The notes below the pieces were generated by a model that was not told where the DNA came from, made no database searches, and saw only the letters and a program-made list of their open reading frames with translations. The position numbers and the translations under genes were made by a program. From the NCBI GenBank assembly GCA_017478025.1, contig JAFVGZ010000039.1, positions 1 through 64,000 of the forward strand: a DNA stretch of 64,000 nucleotides, read 5' to 3'. Below, one piece after another: positions 1 to 8,539 of this stretch. Numbering within the stretch: position 1 is the first letter of the stretch; every line of letters begins with the position of its first letter. The DNA is from Prevotella sp. Lineage in GTDB: Bacteria > Bacteroidota > Bacteroidia > Bacteroidales > Bacteroidaceae.

Positions 1-331
1 ATTAGAGAATTAGGCTGGCGCACGGCAAGGGAAATAATTCTATAATTCTATCCATTCTTGATGATAATAAAAAGATCTCGAATTAGAGAATTAGAGAATT
101 AGGCTGGCGCACGGCGAGGGAAATAATTCTAAAATTCTATCCATTCTTGATAATAATAAAAACTCGAATTAGAGAATTAGAGAATTAGGCTGGCGCACGG
201 CAAGGGAAATAATTCTATAATTCTATCCATTCTTGATGATAATAAAAAAATCGAATTAGAGAATTAGGCTGGCGCACGGCAAGGGAAATAATTCTATAAT
301 TCTATCCATTCTTGATGATAATAAAAACTTG
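1..331. repeat. Four tandem copies of a 78-87 bp intergenic repeat
   Basis: Units begin near 1, 81, 167 and 254. Each holds GGCTGGCGCACGGC followed by an AT-rich half ending in CATTCTTGATGATAATAAA, and the units differ mainly in whether AATTAGAG is present once or twice. The array is cut by the window edge, so the true copy number is unknown. Apart from a doubtful small ORF at 351, nothing else is seen before the HAD gene. Confidence 0.9.
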
Positions 332-350
332 AATTAGAGAATTGACGATT

Positions 351-497
351 ATGGGAAAGAAAAACATCATAGAGATAGCGTTGAAGATGATAGTAGCCGC
401 ACGATTATTTTTATTCGTAGTGTCGTTTAATTGTAGTCAGACAGCACAAGTTTTTCAATGGCTTTCGCCAATCCCTCATTATTATTGCTATCAGTGA
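351..497 (+). CDS. Possible small membrane peptide, weakly like Bacteroidales smalltalk proteins
   Basis: A 48-codon ATG ORF follows the tandem repeat. It has a Lys-rich N-terminus (MGKKNIIEIALKM), a hydrophobic stretch and then FNCS. This layout recalls the 30-35 residue smalltalk family, normally MKK, one hydrophobic helix and a terminal Cys. Here the frame runs on past FNCS and overlaps the 3' end of the convergent HAD gene by 71 bp, so it may be a decayed copy or chance. The resemblance is from memory and no promoter was recognised. Confidence 0.2.
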   Translation: MGKKNIIEIALKMIVAARLFLFVVSFNCSQTAQVFQWLSPIPHYYCYQ

Positions 498-1242
498 CAA
501 TGTCAGAAATGGCTTTCAACTCTTCACTGGCATTTCCCATTGCTACACCAGTTCCTGCCACCATAATCATGCTTGAGTCGTTTTCCGCGTCACCAAAGCA
601 AATGGTGTCTTTTATCCTTATATGAAGTAGGTCTGCCAACTGAACAAGTGCGTTCCCCTTTGATGCAAGCAGAGAAACAAACTCAAGATTATTCGGCTCG
701 CTTCTTGTCACATGGAATTGCTTCCTAAGTATTACTGGTATTCGTTTCTCTATTAGGTCTAGTTCATCTACCTCACCGGCAAACACCAATTTAAAAATCT
801 TCTCATCGCTGGTTAATTGCCAAACAGCACCCTGAGTCACACTTATATTGTTCTTTATCGCCTCGATTTCAGCCTGTTTATTATATCCTTGGCAAATCAG
901 TCTGCCGGATGTCAACACGTAATAATCCTCTGGTTTACAACAAATGCTGTCCACTATATGGATTACGTCATCAATGGTAAGGCTACTTTCGCTAACAACC
1001 TGCTTATCATGTGCCCTTATTATCAGTCCTCCGTTAAAGCAAACAAAATACTCGAACAGGTGTTCTTCACCGATAGCCTTGACCATATTTTCGATGCCAC
1101 CAGGCGCTCTGCCTGAAGCAAAGACAGTCTTTACTCCATTGCGTACCGCATTACTAATAGCCGTTTTCGTGCGTTCTGTAACAATGCCAGAATCGTTCAG
1201 TAGTGTTCTGTCACAGTCGATGAGCATTAATTGGTAACTCAT
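427..1242 (-). CDS. HAD-superfamily Cof-type phosphatase
   Basis: This 271-residue protein belongs to the HAD IIB (Cof) hydrolases, which usually dephosphorylate sugar phosphates or similar small metabolites in the cytoplasm. All four motifs are visible: motif I DCDRT with the nucleophile Asp9 and Asp11, motif II Ser43 in FASGR, motif III Lys195, and motif IV GDAEND at 217-222. The cap domain lies between motifs II and III. Its ATG overlaps the stop of the upstream TPR gene as ATGA, so the two are probably translationally coupled. The substrate cannot be read from the sequence. Confidence 0.9.
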   Translation of the reverse strand: MSYQLMLIDCDRTLLNDSGIVTERTKTAISNAVRNGVKTVFASGRAPGGIENMVKAIGEEHLFEYFVCFNGGLIIRAHDKQVVSESSLTIDDVIHIVDSICCKPEDYYVLTSGRLICQGYNKQAEIEAIKNNISVTQGAVWQLTSDEKIFKLVFAGEVDELDLIEKRIPVILRKQFHVTRSEPNNLEFVSLLASKGNALVQLADLLHIRIKDTICFGDAENDSSMIMVAGTGVAMGNASEELKAISDIVTDSNNNEGLAKAIEKLVLSDYN

Positions 1243-2459
1243 ATCAATTTGCCGGTTTTCAGATAGTTGTACAAGAGTCTTCCGATAACAGACAAGACAA
1301 AAACACTTCCACCAATCATGATAAGCGTCCAGTCAGAGTATTTGTTATCTCGCTTTTCATCCCTGCGCACCAGCATCAGATTCATGCTGCCGAATGAGAC
1401 GATAATCATTCCGGCAATGCCCATAAGTAGTGGAAGGGAGTCTTTCAGGGACATCTGGTGTCTTGACACATCAATGGTTCCAATAATCAGAGCCATAATG
1501 CCACTAATAAAGCCCAGGATGCTTGCATAGTCCGTTTTGCTCTTCTCCAGCTCTCTCTGGATCTTTTCGGCCTGATCCTTCATTTGTGCCTGAATGACTT
1601 CTGCCTGAGCCTTCATTTTCGCTTCGTCCTTTTTGCGTTGAATGCAGCTAATAATATACTGATATTCGCTGATTCTTGACATATAGTCTTTCCTGTCAGA
1701 TTCTTCGAATTCGATAGCCCTTCTCACTTCAACTATGCCATCATCGAATTTTCCCATACAACAAAAAATCCGGCCAAGAGTAGAATAGAACTTTGGATAC
1801 TTCCTCATTTTGATGGCATCATTGATAAGATTTTCTGCCTCATCAAGCAATGGAGTGTCTTTCTTGTCTGTATTTTCGCATTGGAGGACAACTGTTTCCG
1901 TATAAATCTGGGTAAAAGCAGGTAAACGCTTATAGATTGAGGGAATCATTTTATTCCAATAATTCAGCGCCTTGTTGGGGTCGAAGTCGTCGGCAGTTTC
2001 TTGTATGAGAAAGTACGCATACATAATATTATATATTACATCCTCACGCACTTCGCCGTCTGCCCCGTGAACTAACTCCCTGAAATGTATAAAATCCTTT
2101 AATCTGCGATATTTTGTGCACAGGCTGTAAAAAGCGTTAACTCTGGCCTTTATATTATTCTCCTTATCTTGTAGGATAGCAATTAAGTCTTTTTCTAAAT
2201 TAGTATCTTCTTTAATGCACGTGTCAGCTATTGCAAGAATTCCCTCAATGGCATCATCGTTTATGGTACCTGTCTCGCTGCCTGGCTGTTCTGCATTACT
2301 TACATTATCTCTTAAGTCATCATAGAACTTGACCAAGAGGTTTATGATAGCATTTCTTCGTTCAACTTCCCCAACACACTTTATTTTACTCAAGAAAGAT
2401 TTCGTTTCCTCTTTGTAGTCTTTACGACATTTGAATTCAGGAATAGTTAATTCACTCAT
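1239..2459 (-). CDS. TPR-like protein with coiled coil and three C-terminal membrane helices
   Basis: About 406 residues starting MSELTIPEF. A longer in-frame start at 2522 exists, but its first residues would be read through the promoter, so 2459 is preferred. The N-terminal two thirds are helical and repeat-like, including a TPR-type stretch near YSTLGRIFCCMGKFDDGIVE. A charged coiled coil rich in Lys, Gln and Glu follows, then three hydrophobic helices separated by short charged loops. This suggests a cytoplasmic scaffold anchored in the inner membrane. I do not recognise a named family. It is coupled to the HAD gene by a 4-bp overlap. Confidence 0.75.
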   Translation of the reverse strand: MSELTIPEFKCRKDYKEETKSFLSKIKCVGEVERRNAIINLLVKFYDDLRDNVSNAEQPGSETGTINDDAIEGILAIADTCIKEDTNLEKDLIAILQDKENNIKARVNAFYSLCTKYRRLKDFIHFRELVHGADGEVREDVIYNIMYAYFLIQETADDFDPNKALNYWNKMIPSIYKRLPAFTQIYTETVVLQCENTDKKDTPLLDEAENLINDAIKMRKYPKFYSTLGRIFCCMGKFDDGIVEVRRAIEFEESDRKDYMSRISEYQYIISCIQRKKDEAKMKAQAEVIQAQMKDQAEKIQRELEKSKTDYASILGFISGIMALIIGTIDVSRHQMSLKDSLPLLMGIAGMIIVSFGSMNLMLVRRDEKRDNKYSDWTLIMIGGSVFVLSVIGRLLYNYLKTGKLI

Positions 2460-2494
2460 ATTGTTTATGTAATAGTTATAGCGGTTTTTGTTTG

Positions 2495-2525
2495 CAAATA
2501 TACAAATAATAAAGAAATTCACAAA
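2495..2525 (-). promoter_or_regulatory. Promoter of the TPR/HAD operon
   Basis: On the minus strand the -7 box TATATTTG (2495-2502) is preceded, after 19 bp, by a -33 TTTG (2522-2525). This matches the Bacteroidetes consensus TAnnTTTG. It lies about 35 bp upstream of the chosen start at 2459, which supports that start over the one at 2522. Confidence 0.75.
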
Positions 2526-2589
2526 GCCTTGGCGCTATGCGCCTGCTCCAGCAGGTGCTATGTATGTGTTACGCTGGGTTAGGCAAGCC

Positions 2590-3222
2590 TTAGTGTCCTA
2601 TCTTTTTGAACGACATGCCTGCCTGGAGTGATGGTATGGATTTTGTCAGTTTGATGAGTGTGTTGTTGACTTTTGTGTCTTCCATTGCGCCGAGCAGCTT
2701 GAAGATGGTCATCAGTTTGTCGATGTCGATGAGGAACATCAGTTTGTCGTCGTCCTGGTGTATGGTGATCTCGGCCGTGAGCACCTGGTTGATGCCCAGA
2801 TAGAGCTTGGTGTTGCCTACCATCCATACGCCCTTGGCCTTGTGGCCGGAGACATTGCGGAGGAAGGTGCCGTTCTTGTTGAAGGTGAACGTCGTATTCT
2901 CTGCGGTGATGTCGCATTCCTCTATGTAGTCGTCGAGAATCTTCTCCAGCTGATTGGCCACAGAGTTGCCCACCAGCTTATATAGCATATTACCCTTCGT
3001 GGCATAGACGGCAGGCTCCACATACTGCCACTTGCCAACCATCATCTCTACATTGGCTTCCTTGAGCCTGAAGGCGTCCCTGATATTCTCCACGGCTTCC
3101 TTCATGTCGCTGTTCTTGATATTGGACTTTACGCTATCTACCACAGTCTCAATGTCCTGAGCCCGCGACACATTGGCTACACTAAGCAGCAGTGCCAGCA
3201 ATAGAAAACAATACTTTCTCAT
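2590..3222 (-). CDS. DUF4923 family secreted protein
   Basis: This 210-residue protein has a clear signal peptide (MRKYCFLLLALLLSVANVSRAQ, cut after the Ala). The mature part fits DUF4923, a Bacteroidales family with a lipocalin-like beta fold. Visible features are an N-terminal helical segment, then a WQY motif and alternating strands around FTFNKNGTF and GVWMVGNTKLYLG. It is probably periplasmic or outer-membrane associated; the function is unknown. It has its own intergenic spaces on both sides, so it may be monocistronic. Confidence 0.8.
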   Translation of the reverse strand: MRKYCFLLLALLLSVANVSRAQDIETVVDSVKSNIKNSDMKEAVENIRDAFRLKEANVEMMVGKWQYVEPAVYATKGNMLYKLVGNSVANQLEKILDDYIEECDITAENTTFTFNKNGTFLRNVSGHKAKGVWMVGNTKLYLGINQVLTAEITIHQDDDKLMFLIDIDKLMTIFKLLGAMEDTKVNNTLIKLTKSIPSLQAGMSFKKIGH

Positions 3223-3320
3223 AAGATTGCGTTTTATATATTTTCAAGTTTTGCAAGTGCGCCATTTGGCCATAAGCCACTACCCTTTCAGGGGTGCGGC
3301 TTCTGCTAACATCCATACCC

Positions 3321-4436
3321 TTACACGGAGGCGGGTATCCAGACGGAGAATCGTGAGCCTTTGTGGTGCTGGGATTTGGCGCTGATGTGTCCTCCGAGGG
3401 CCTGAGAGAGCTCTTTGGCTATAGTGAGGCCTATACCCACTCCCGATGAGAAGGAGGTGTCACGCCAGAAGACGTCGAAGATGTCGCGGACACGCTGCTC
3501 TTCTATTCCGTCGCCGGAGTCCTCGACAAAGATCTGCACTACTCCCTTGCCCAACAGGTATTTCCATCCGAAGAGTATCTCTTCCCTACCCTCTCGAGGG
3601 TCTGCCGTGTTCTGTCTGGCAGCGTCTGTAGCCGCGTTTGCGTCGGTATCAGTATCGGCTGATGATGACAGTTTGAGCGAGGTGTAGCGTATGGCGTTGT
3701 CAAGGAACTGCTGCAGGATATCCCGGAGTCTGTCGGCGTCGGTATTGGAGGTGATGTCATCACGCCCGGGACAGAGGCGGAAGTGTATGCCCGATGGTAT
3801 CTGCGGCTGTGCAGCGGCAAAGAACTCCTGGCAGAATGTGCTGACATGCAGGGGCTGGAAGTTGTATTTCATTCTTCCGCTCTCGATGCGCGAGAACTGC
3901 AGGATGTCGTTGATGAGTTTGGTGAGCGAGGTGCTGTTGTGCTGTATATCTTGTATGAGCTGGCTGCGTGTCTCGGCATCGGGTTTGCCGTTGGTGAGTG
4001 TGTCGCAGGCCTCGGTGATGACGGAGAGGGGTGTGCGTATCTCGCGGTTCAGGCGCTGCAGGAAGGTGTCTTTCTGCTTTGCCTCGTCGGAGGTGTGGAG
4101 GGTGTTGGCAAGAGCGCGTTGCAGCTCGTGTTCGGCGGTGGTGTCTTGTATGTAGCCCAGGATGCTGCCGTCTTCCTTGACGATGTATCGGCAGCGATGG
4201 TAGGTGGGCTTGCCATCTACGGTATCTTCGGTATCGAAGGTGTGACGCCCTGGGGTGGTCACGGCCTCTGGGTGACGGGGCAGTTCCTGGGGGCTCTTGA
4301 TGTAGTAGTATTCTGCCCCACGGAAGGCGAGACGGTTGAAGTTACGCACGTCGTAGAGCAAGGTGACAGTCTTGCGCATATTGCGGATGCTGAAGAGCAA
4401 GAGGGCAAGGATGAGAATGAGGATGATGTAGAGCAT
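3321..4436 (-). CDS. Histidine-kinase-like protein with Arg in place of the phospho-accepting His
   Basis: 371 residues: one N-terminal membrane helix (about 1-17), a PAS-like sensor segment (about 35-105), a dimerisation/H-box region and an HATPase domain. The H-box reads NREIRTPL, so residue 131 is Arg (codon CGC at 4044-4046) where the family has His in SHEIRTP. The ATP-binding boxes are present: N box LDNAIRYT, G1 DSGDGIE, F box and G2 GVGIGL. It could bind ATP but should not autophosphorylate in the usual way. A low-complexity Asp/Ala/Thr insert lies between the N and G1 boxes. It sits downstream of an intact kinase and may act with it as a heteromer (inference). Confidence 0.85.
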   Translation of the reverse strand: MLYIILILILALLLFSIRNMRKTVTLLYDVRNFNRLAFRGAEYYYIKSPQELPRHPEAVTTPGRHTFDTEDTVDGKPTYHRCRYIVKEDGSILGYIQDTTAEHELQRALANTLHTSDEAKQKDTFLQRLNREIRTPLSVITEACDTLTNGKPDAETRSQLIQDIQHNSTSLTKLINDILQFSRIESGRMKYNFQPLHVSTFCQEFFAAAQPQIPSGIHFRLCPGRDDITSNTDADRLRDILQQFLDNAIRYTSLKLSSSADTDTDANAATDAARQNTADPREGREEILFGWKYLLGKGVVQIFVEDSGDGIEEQRVRDIFDVFWRDTSFSSGVGIGLTIAKELSQALGGHISAKSQHHKGSRFSVWIPASV

Positions 4437-4443
4437 AGCTTGT

Positions 4444-4486
4444 TAATTCATAATGCAGGATGCAGAATGCAGAATGCAGAATGCAT
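4444..4486. repeat. Short GCAGAAT tandem repeat between the two kinases
   Basis: About five copies of a 7-bp GCAGAAT/GCAGGAT unit, led by CATAATGC, in the 116-bp gap between two co-directional kinase genes. A GC-rich inverted repeat follows at 4526-4543. The CATAATGC theme recurs at 43.2, 53.3 and 54.5 kb. Confidence 0.75.
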
Positions 4487-4519
4487 ATAATTTTTCGAGA
4501 TGTCGTTGTGTCGATGTTT

Positions 4520-4556
4520 TGTTCTCTCCCCCTTGGGGGGAGCTGGAGGGGATTAT
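4520..4556. repeat. GC-rich inverted repeat, CTCCCCC/GGGGGAG type
   Basis: CTCTCCCCCTTGGGGGGAG followed by GGAGGGG. It belongs to a family also seen at 8.4, 37.4, 54.7 and 56.1 kb in this window. It lies between the stop of the intact kinase and the next kinase gene and has no T tract, so it is a repeat more than a canonical terminator. Confidence 0.6.
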
Positions 4557-5695
4557 ATTGGTAGTGGGAATCGGAACCAGAAGCGGGAGCCTTTGCCCAG
4601 TTCGCTTTCTACGCCGATGGTGCCGCCTTGCTTCTCGATGATGGTGCGGCTGATGTTGAGTCCCAGGCCTGTGCCGATGGCGTTTTCGCTTACTTTGAAG
4701 AAACGGTCAAAGAGGTGACGGGAATCTTCTTCTGATACGCCGATGCCGGTGTCTTGGCAATAGAATTCTATTTCATTGGTGTCCTGTATCTTTTTCCATC
4801 CTATGGTGACGCTTCCTTCTGGGGTGAATTTGAATGCGTTGGAAAGGAAGTTGTTCATGACCTGCTGGGTGCGATGGAGGTCAATGGAGACGATGCAGTC
4901 GGGGCTGTCCTGCTCCACGTTGAGCGTGATGTTGGCAGGGGTGAGGATGAGGTGGGTGTGGTAGGTGTCGTTGATGAATTTTGTTGCCGAGACGTCCATT
5001 GGCTTCATCTTGGTGCCGCCTGTCTCTATCTGCGATTTCATCATGACGCCGTCGATCATGCGTAGCATGAGTTCTGAGTTCTGGTGGATGAGGGTGTTGT
5101 ATTCTTTCATCTCCTCTTCAGAGAGTTCTATGCCCTCTGCCGTCATGAGTTGGGTGAAGCCAGTGACGGCATTGAGCGGCGTCCTGAGGTCATGGGAGAT
5201 GTTGGAGAGGAAGCTTTGTTTGAGTGCTACCTCCTGTATTCCCTCCTGGAGTATCTTCATCTCGTTTTCTCGCGCCACGACTTTGTCAACCTGTATCATG
5301 ATGCCTGAGGTGTGTTCGTTTTCTGCTTGGTAGATGAACTCATACCAATGCGGCGTGTCGTAGAAAAGGAAGTGGAGGCGCAGGTGATGGCGTCCCGTCT
5401 TTTTGTATTGTTGCTGGAAGATTTTCCAGGTTGCCTTGCTCTCAGGCATGACGCAGGTGGCGAGCTGTGAGAGCTTCATGCTGGAGGACGGCATGCGCAC
5501 TTTGCGGGCAAACTTGGACGAGAACTGCATGGTTTCGCCCTTGATGACCCAGATGGAGTATTCTGCTCCGTCAACGATGAGGTCGCGCAGCTGGTTTTCC
5601 ATTATCACCTTTTTTTCTATTGCTGCGGTGCGGCGTAGCACATAGACGAGTGCTGCGAAGGCTGCAATGATGGCTATGATGAGGATGTAGTGCAT
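4553..5695 (-). CDS. Membrane-anchored sensor histidine kinase
   Basis: 380 residues: an N-terminal membrane helix (about 3-20), a PAS-like domain (about 35-140), HisKA with a normal H-box SHDLRTPLNA (His168), and a complete HATPase domain with N box LSNAFKFT, G1 DTGIGVSEED, the F-box region and G2 GTGLGL. It should autophosphorylate on His168 in the cytoplasm. No receiver or DNA-binding response regulator is encoded nearby, so its partner is elsewhere. Its ATG overlaps the stop of the ATPase-only gene upstream by one base (TAATG), so the two are coupled. Confidence 0.92.
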   Translation of the reverse strand: MHYILIIAIIAAFAALVYVLRRTAAIEKKVIMENQLRDLIVDGAEYSIWVIKGETMQFSSKFARKVRMPSSSMKLSQLATCVMPESKATWKIFQQQYKKTGRHHLRLHFLFYDTPHWYEFIYQAENEHTSGIMIQVDKVVARENEMKILQEGIQEVALKQSFLSNISHDLRTPLNAVTGFTQLMTAEGIELSEEEMKEYNTLIHQNSELMLRMIDGVMMKSQIETGGTKMKPMDVSATKFINDTYHTHLILTPANITLNVEQDSPDCIVSIDLHRTQQVMNNFLSNAFKFTPEGSVTIGWKKIQDTNEIEFYCQDTGIGVSEEDSRHLFDRFFKVSENAIGTGLGLNISRTIIEKQGGTIGVESELGKGSRFWFRFPLPI

Positions 5696-6120
5696 TATAT
5701 TTTCTTTCTGATTTCAAACCTGCTGCCGATACCTTTTTCCTTGAAGAGGACTGTATGGAACCCCATATCGGTAGCGTTTTGCTTTACTTTGCTAAGTTTT
5801 TTTCCTGTCCACACCTTGTCGTCGTCGGTATCCATGCCGACACCATTGTCTTCGACGAAGAGTTGGAGCTCGCGTATGGTGTAGTCGTATTGCCAACCGA
5901 TGATGATGAGTCCATGTCCGCGCGTGAGCTCAGATGATTTCTGGTGTTTGACGGCGTTGGCGAGATAGGTCATCATTATGTTGCGCAGGAGGTCGGGGTC
6001 AGCCGTTACGGTGAGCTGTCCCGCTCCGGGCACGAGGAGGTAGTTGATGCCCTGGGGCACCTGTGGACGGAAGTCCTCGTAGAGTTGTTTTATTGTGTCG
6101 GTTACGTCTATTGACTGCAT
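5695..6120 (-). CDS. Stand-alone HATPase domain, degenerate kinase paralogue
   Basis: About 141 residues starting MQSIDVTDTI (6120), 7 bp after the AsmA-like gene. A longer ORF upstream would overlap that gene and is not favoured. The protein begins exactly where an HATPase domain starts: RPQVPQGINYLLVPG aligns with QPQIPSGIHFRLCPG of the kinase at 3321. The N box (LANAVKHQ) and G1 (DNGVGMD) are present, but the G2 lid GxGLGL is replaced by an unrelated stretch. No HisKA, sensor or membrane segment remains. It is either a regulatory ATPase-like partner or a decaying duplicate. Confidence 0.75.
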   Translation of the reverse strand: MQSIDVTDTIKQLYEDFRPQVPQGINYLLVPGAGQLTVTADPDLLRNIMMTYLANAVKHQKSSELTRGHGLIIIGWQYDYTIRELQLFVEDNGVGMDTDDDKVWTGKKLSKVKQNATDMGFHTVLFKEKGIGSRFEIRKKI

Positions 6121-6127
6121 GGGGTGA

Positions 6128-8401
6128 CTATTTGGATTTGAACAGTGATTTGAAGAAGTTTTTCTTTTTAGGTTTATCCTCAGAGCTTTCCTTGTTTTTG
6201 GAGTCATCTTTGGATTTTGACTTGGACTTTTCGTCTTTTGCTTTTGACTTGTCCTTGGAGTCTTTCTGGTTATCCGATTTACCCTGCTCCTTGGCTTTCT
6301 TCATAGCCTTGAACTTATCAAAGAGCGGCGTGAAGGTTTTGTGCTTCTTTATGTGGGGCTTGATGTGGTATTTCTGCACCTTGTCCGTCTGCATGTATTC
6401 CAATTCAGCCTCTATATCCATTACCTTCAATCCAAATGACACGTCGCCAACGGCTTTTACGCCATCGCTGACGAGGTTGGCAGAGATGCCGTTGATAGGC
6501 ATGGTCTTGTATTTTGCCTTGTCGATGGTGGCTTGCAGGTCGCCCACAGGCAGTCGGCCTCCACGGGCACGCGAGATGAGTGACACGCGGCTCTTCTTGG
6601 AGATGTTGACATTGTAACGGGCCTGGGCATTGAAGATGCTGAAGCCAGGAGCGTTCATCACGTCACCCAGACGCAGCTCGCCCGGAGCTTTCATCCAGCC
6701 CTTGAGAAATTTGGTCCATCCATTGATGGTGAAACCGAAATCTATCTCGCCGAACTTGGTGAAGAGGCGTCCCCCCACTTCCTGGCGTTTGAAGAAGACT
6801 CCGAGTGTTCCGTTGAACGAGATATCGCCTATGAGGCGCATCTGCTGTGTCATCTTCATGCGCACTTTCTTAGAGAAGTGGTTGATGATGACGTCCTTTA
6901 TTCCGCTTCGGGCATCAAGGTGTATGTTGGTGAAGTGGAGGCAAAGGGCTCGTTTCTTTGTCACGTCGCAGAGGTCACCCTGTGCCGTCAGCCTCAGTCG
7001 CTTGTCGAAAGAGGTGATGAGGATGTCCTTGAAGAGTATGCGGTCCAAGTCGCCACCCACGACGAGGTCAAGATTGAGCGGCGTGGTGAAGTGGCTGAGA
7101 GGTGGTGCGAAGGGTTTGGCTATGTCCTGAAGATAGACCTTGGCGGTGAAGGGGAAGTCGTGAATCTTCATCTTGAAGGTGGATTTAGGCTTTCCGTCAG
7201 CACCCTTTACACCTTCCGTATTCTGTTCTGCAGCACCCTTCTTCTTTCCCGTTTCGTACTCCAGATGCACTTGACGCATCTTAATGCGCGTTTTCGCTAA
7301 GGCTATAGAGGCATTGGTGAGGAAGATGTCCTTCTTTGTTACGTCTATATGTGACGTGAAGTTCTTGATATCCAGTCCGCTGTCCTCGTCGTAGGAGTCG
7401 AGGTGGTCGAGGTAGATTCTGATGGTATCTGTCCTCACGTCAGACACAACGAGCTCTGCATTGAGTTCGGTGTTGAGATGTCCCGGGTCAAACCATCCAC
7501 GGTTGGGCTTGCCTGTATTCTTGCGTGGCTTGCCGTTGTTGCATTTGTAGTGCAGCTTCTTTATGGAGATGTCGATAGGAGCGTTGCTGCCTAACTTGCC
7601 GTTTTTCTGCTCTATATGGATGCTGCCCAGCGCCACCTCCTTGTCACGATATTTGCCTTTCAGACCTTCGAGGATGAGATTTCCGCTACGGTCCTTGATA
7701 ATCTTTGCGTGGATCTTGTCCATGCTGAGGGTGATGCCGGTCTTCTTTTCCATAACCCCGAGGTCTGTCACCTTGAAGTTATAGATGCGCTCGTCCTTTA
7801 TTTTGCCCGTAACGGCGAGGTGGAAGTCATGCACATCGATATGGTTAACATCGAGCGTGTCGCCACCCTTGTGGGGTTCGGACTTGATGTCCCACTTGAA
7901 GTCGGTGCGGCTGATGATGGCATCATCAAGATCCAGATAGACCTTTACGGGGCTTTTCTTCTTGGCTTTCTTCTTTTCCTTATTCTTGGGCTTCTTGTTC
8001 TTGCCTAAGGCATCCACGAGGAACTGATAGTTGGCAACGGTATCGCGACGGTTCTTGTAGAGTTCGGCAGATGCCCCTGCAAGCTTCAGATGATCAAAAA
8101 CAATCTCCTTGTTGACAAGCTGCATGACAGCTATGCCCACCTCTGCAGTATCTACACGGAGCATGCAGACGCTGTCTCTGTCGTACATCTGCAGATTGTG
8201 AATGGCAAACTGTCCGATGAAGGGATTGAGGCTGAAATCACCTATCTCAAGCTTTGTGCCCAACTCAGCACGCAGGGATGTGAGACATTGATCCATTGCC
8301 CACTTTTGTCCTTTGTCGGAAAGAAGGAACATCATGCATCCCGCGATGAGAAGAATAACAAAGAGGACGAGGCCTATGATGAAGTAGATGAGTTTACGCA
8401 T
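6128..8401 (-). CDS. AsmA-like envelope protein
   Basis: 757 residues with one N-terminal membrane helix (about 5-27) and then a long beta-rich periplasmic region of the AsmA/TamB/YhdP type, seen in phrases such as LEIGDFSLNPFIGQFAIHNL. These proteins form lipid-conducting grooves or affect outer-membrane assembly. Two Lys-rich low-complexity stretches stand out, one near 130-150 and a C-terminal tail of Lys, Ser, Asp and Glu ending KKKNFFKSLFKSK. The gene directly precedes the kinase cluster with a 7-bp gap, so the stress kinases may be read from the same message. Confidence 0.75.
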   Translation of the reverse strand: MRKLIYFIIGLVLFVILLIAGCMMFLLSDKGQKWAMDQCLTSLRAELGTKLEIGDFSLNPFIGQFAIHNLQMYDRDSVCMLRVDTAEVGIAVMQLVNKEIVFDHLKLAGASAELYKNRRDTVANYQFLVDALGKNKKPKNKEKKKAKKKSPVKVYLDLDDAIISRTDFKWDIKSEPHKGGDTLDVNHIDVHDFHLAVTGKIKDERIYNFKVTDLGVMEKKTGITLSMDKIHAKIIKDRSGNLILEGLKGKYRDKEVALGSIHIEQKNGKLGSNAPIDISIKKLHYKCNNGKPRKNTGKPNRGWFDPGHLNTELNAELVVSDVRTDTIRIYLDHLDSYDEDSGLDIKNFTSHIDVTKKDIFLTNASIALAKTRIKMRQVHLEYETGKKKGAAEQNTEGVKGADGKPKSTFKMKIHDFPFTAKVYLQDIAKPFAPPLSHFTTPLNLDLVVGGDLDRILFKDILITSFDKRLRLTAQGDLCDVTKKRALCLHFTNIHLDARSGIKDVIINHFSKKVRMKMTQQMRLIGDISFNGTLGVFFKRQEVGGRLFTKFGEIDFGFTINGWTKFLKGWMKAPGELRLGDVMNAPGFSIFNAQARYNVNISKKSRVSLISRARGGRLPVGDLQATIDKAKYKTMPINGISANLVSDGVKAVGDVSFGLKVMDIEAELEYMQTDKVQKYHIKPHIKKHKTFTPLFDKFKAMKKAKEQGKSDNQKDSKDKSKAKDEKSKSKSKDDSKNKESSEDKPKKKNFFKSLFKSK

Positions 8402-8422
8402 GAGTTATAATTAAAGCCCCTC

Positions 8423-8450
8423 ACCAGCTCCCCCCAAAGGGGGAGGGACG
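8423..8450. repeat. GC-rich inverted repeat in the AsmA upstream gap
   Basis: CTCCCCCC AAA GGGGGAG (8428-8445), another member of the CTCCCCC/GGGGGAG family. Immediately after it, 8459-8510 carries a degenerate array of the 8-bp unit GAATTAAC/AAATTAAC that is longer at 36.7 kb. Confidence 0.65.
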
Positions 8451-8539
8451 GAAACGGCGGATTAACGAATTAACAAATTAACGAATTATCAAATTAACGA
8501 TATAACGATATGTCGAAATCTTTAATTTTGAATTATGAA

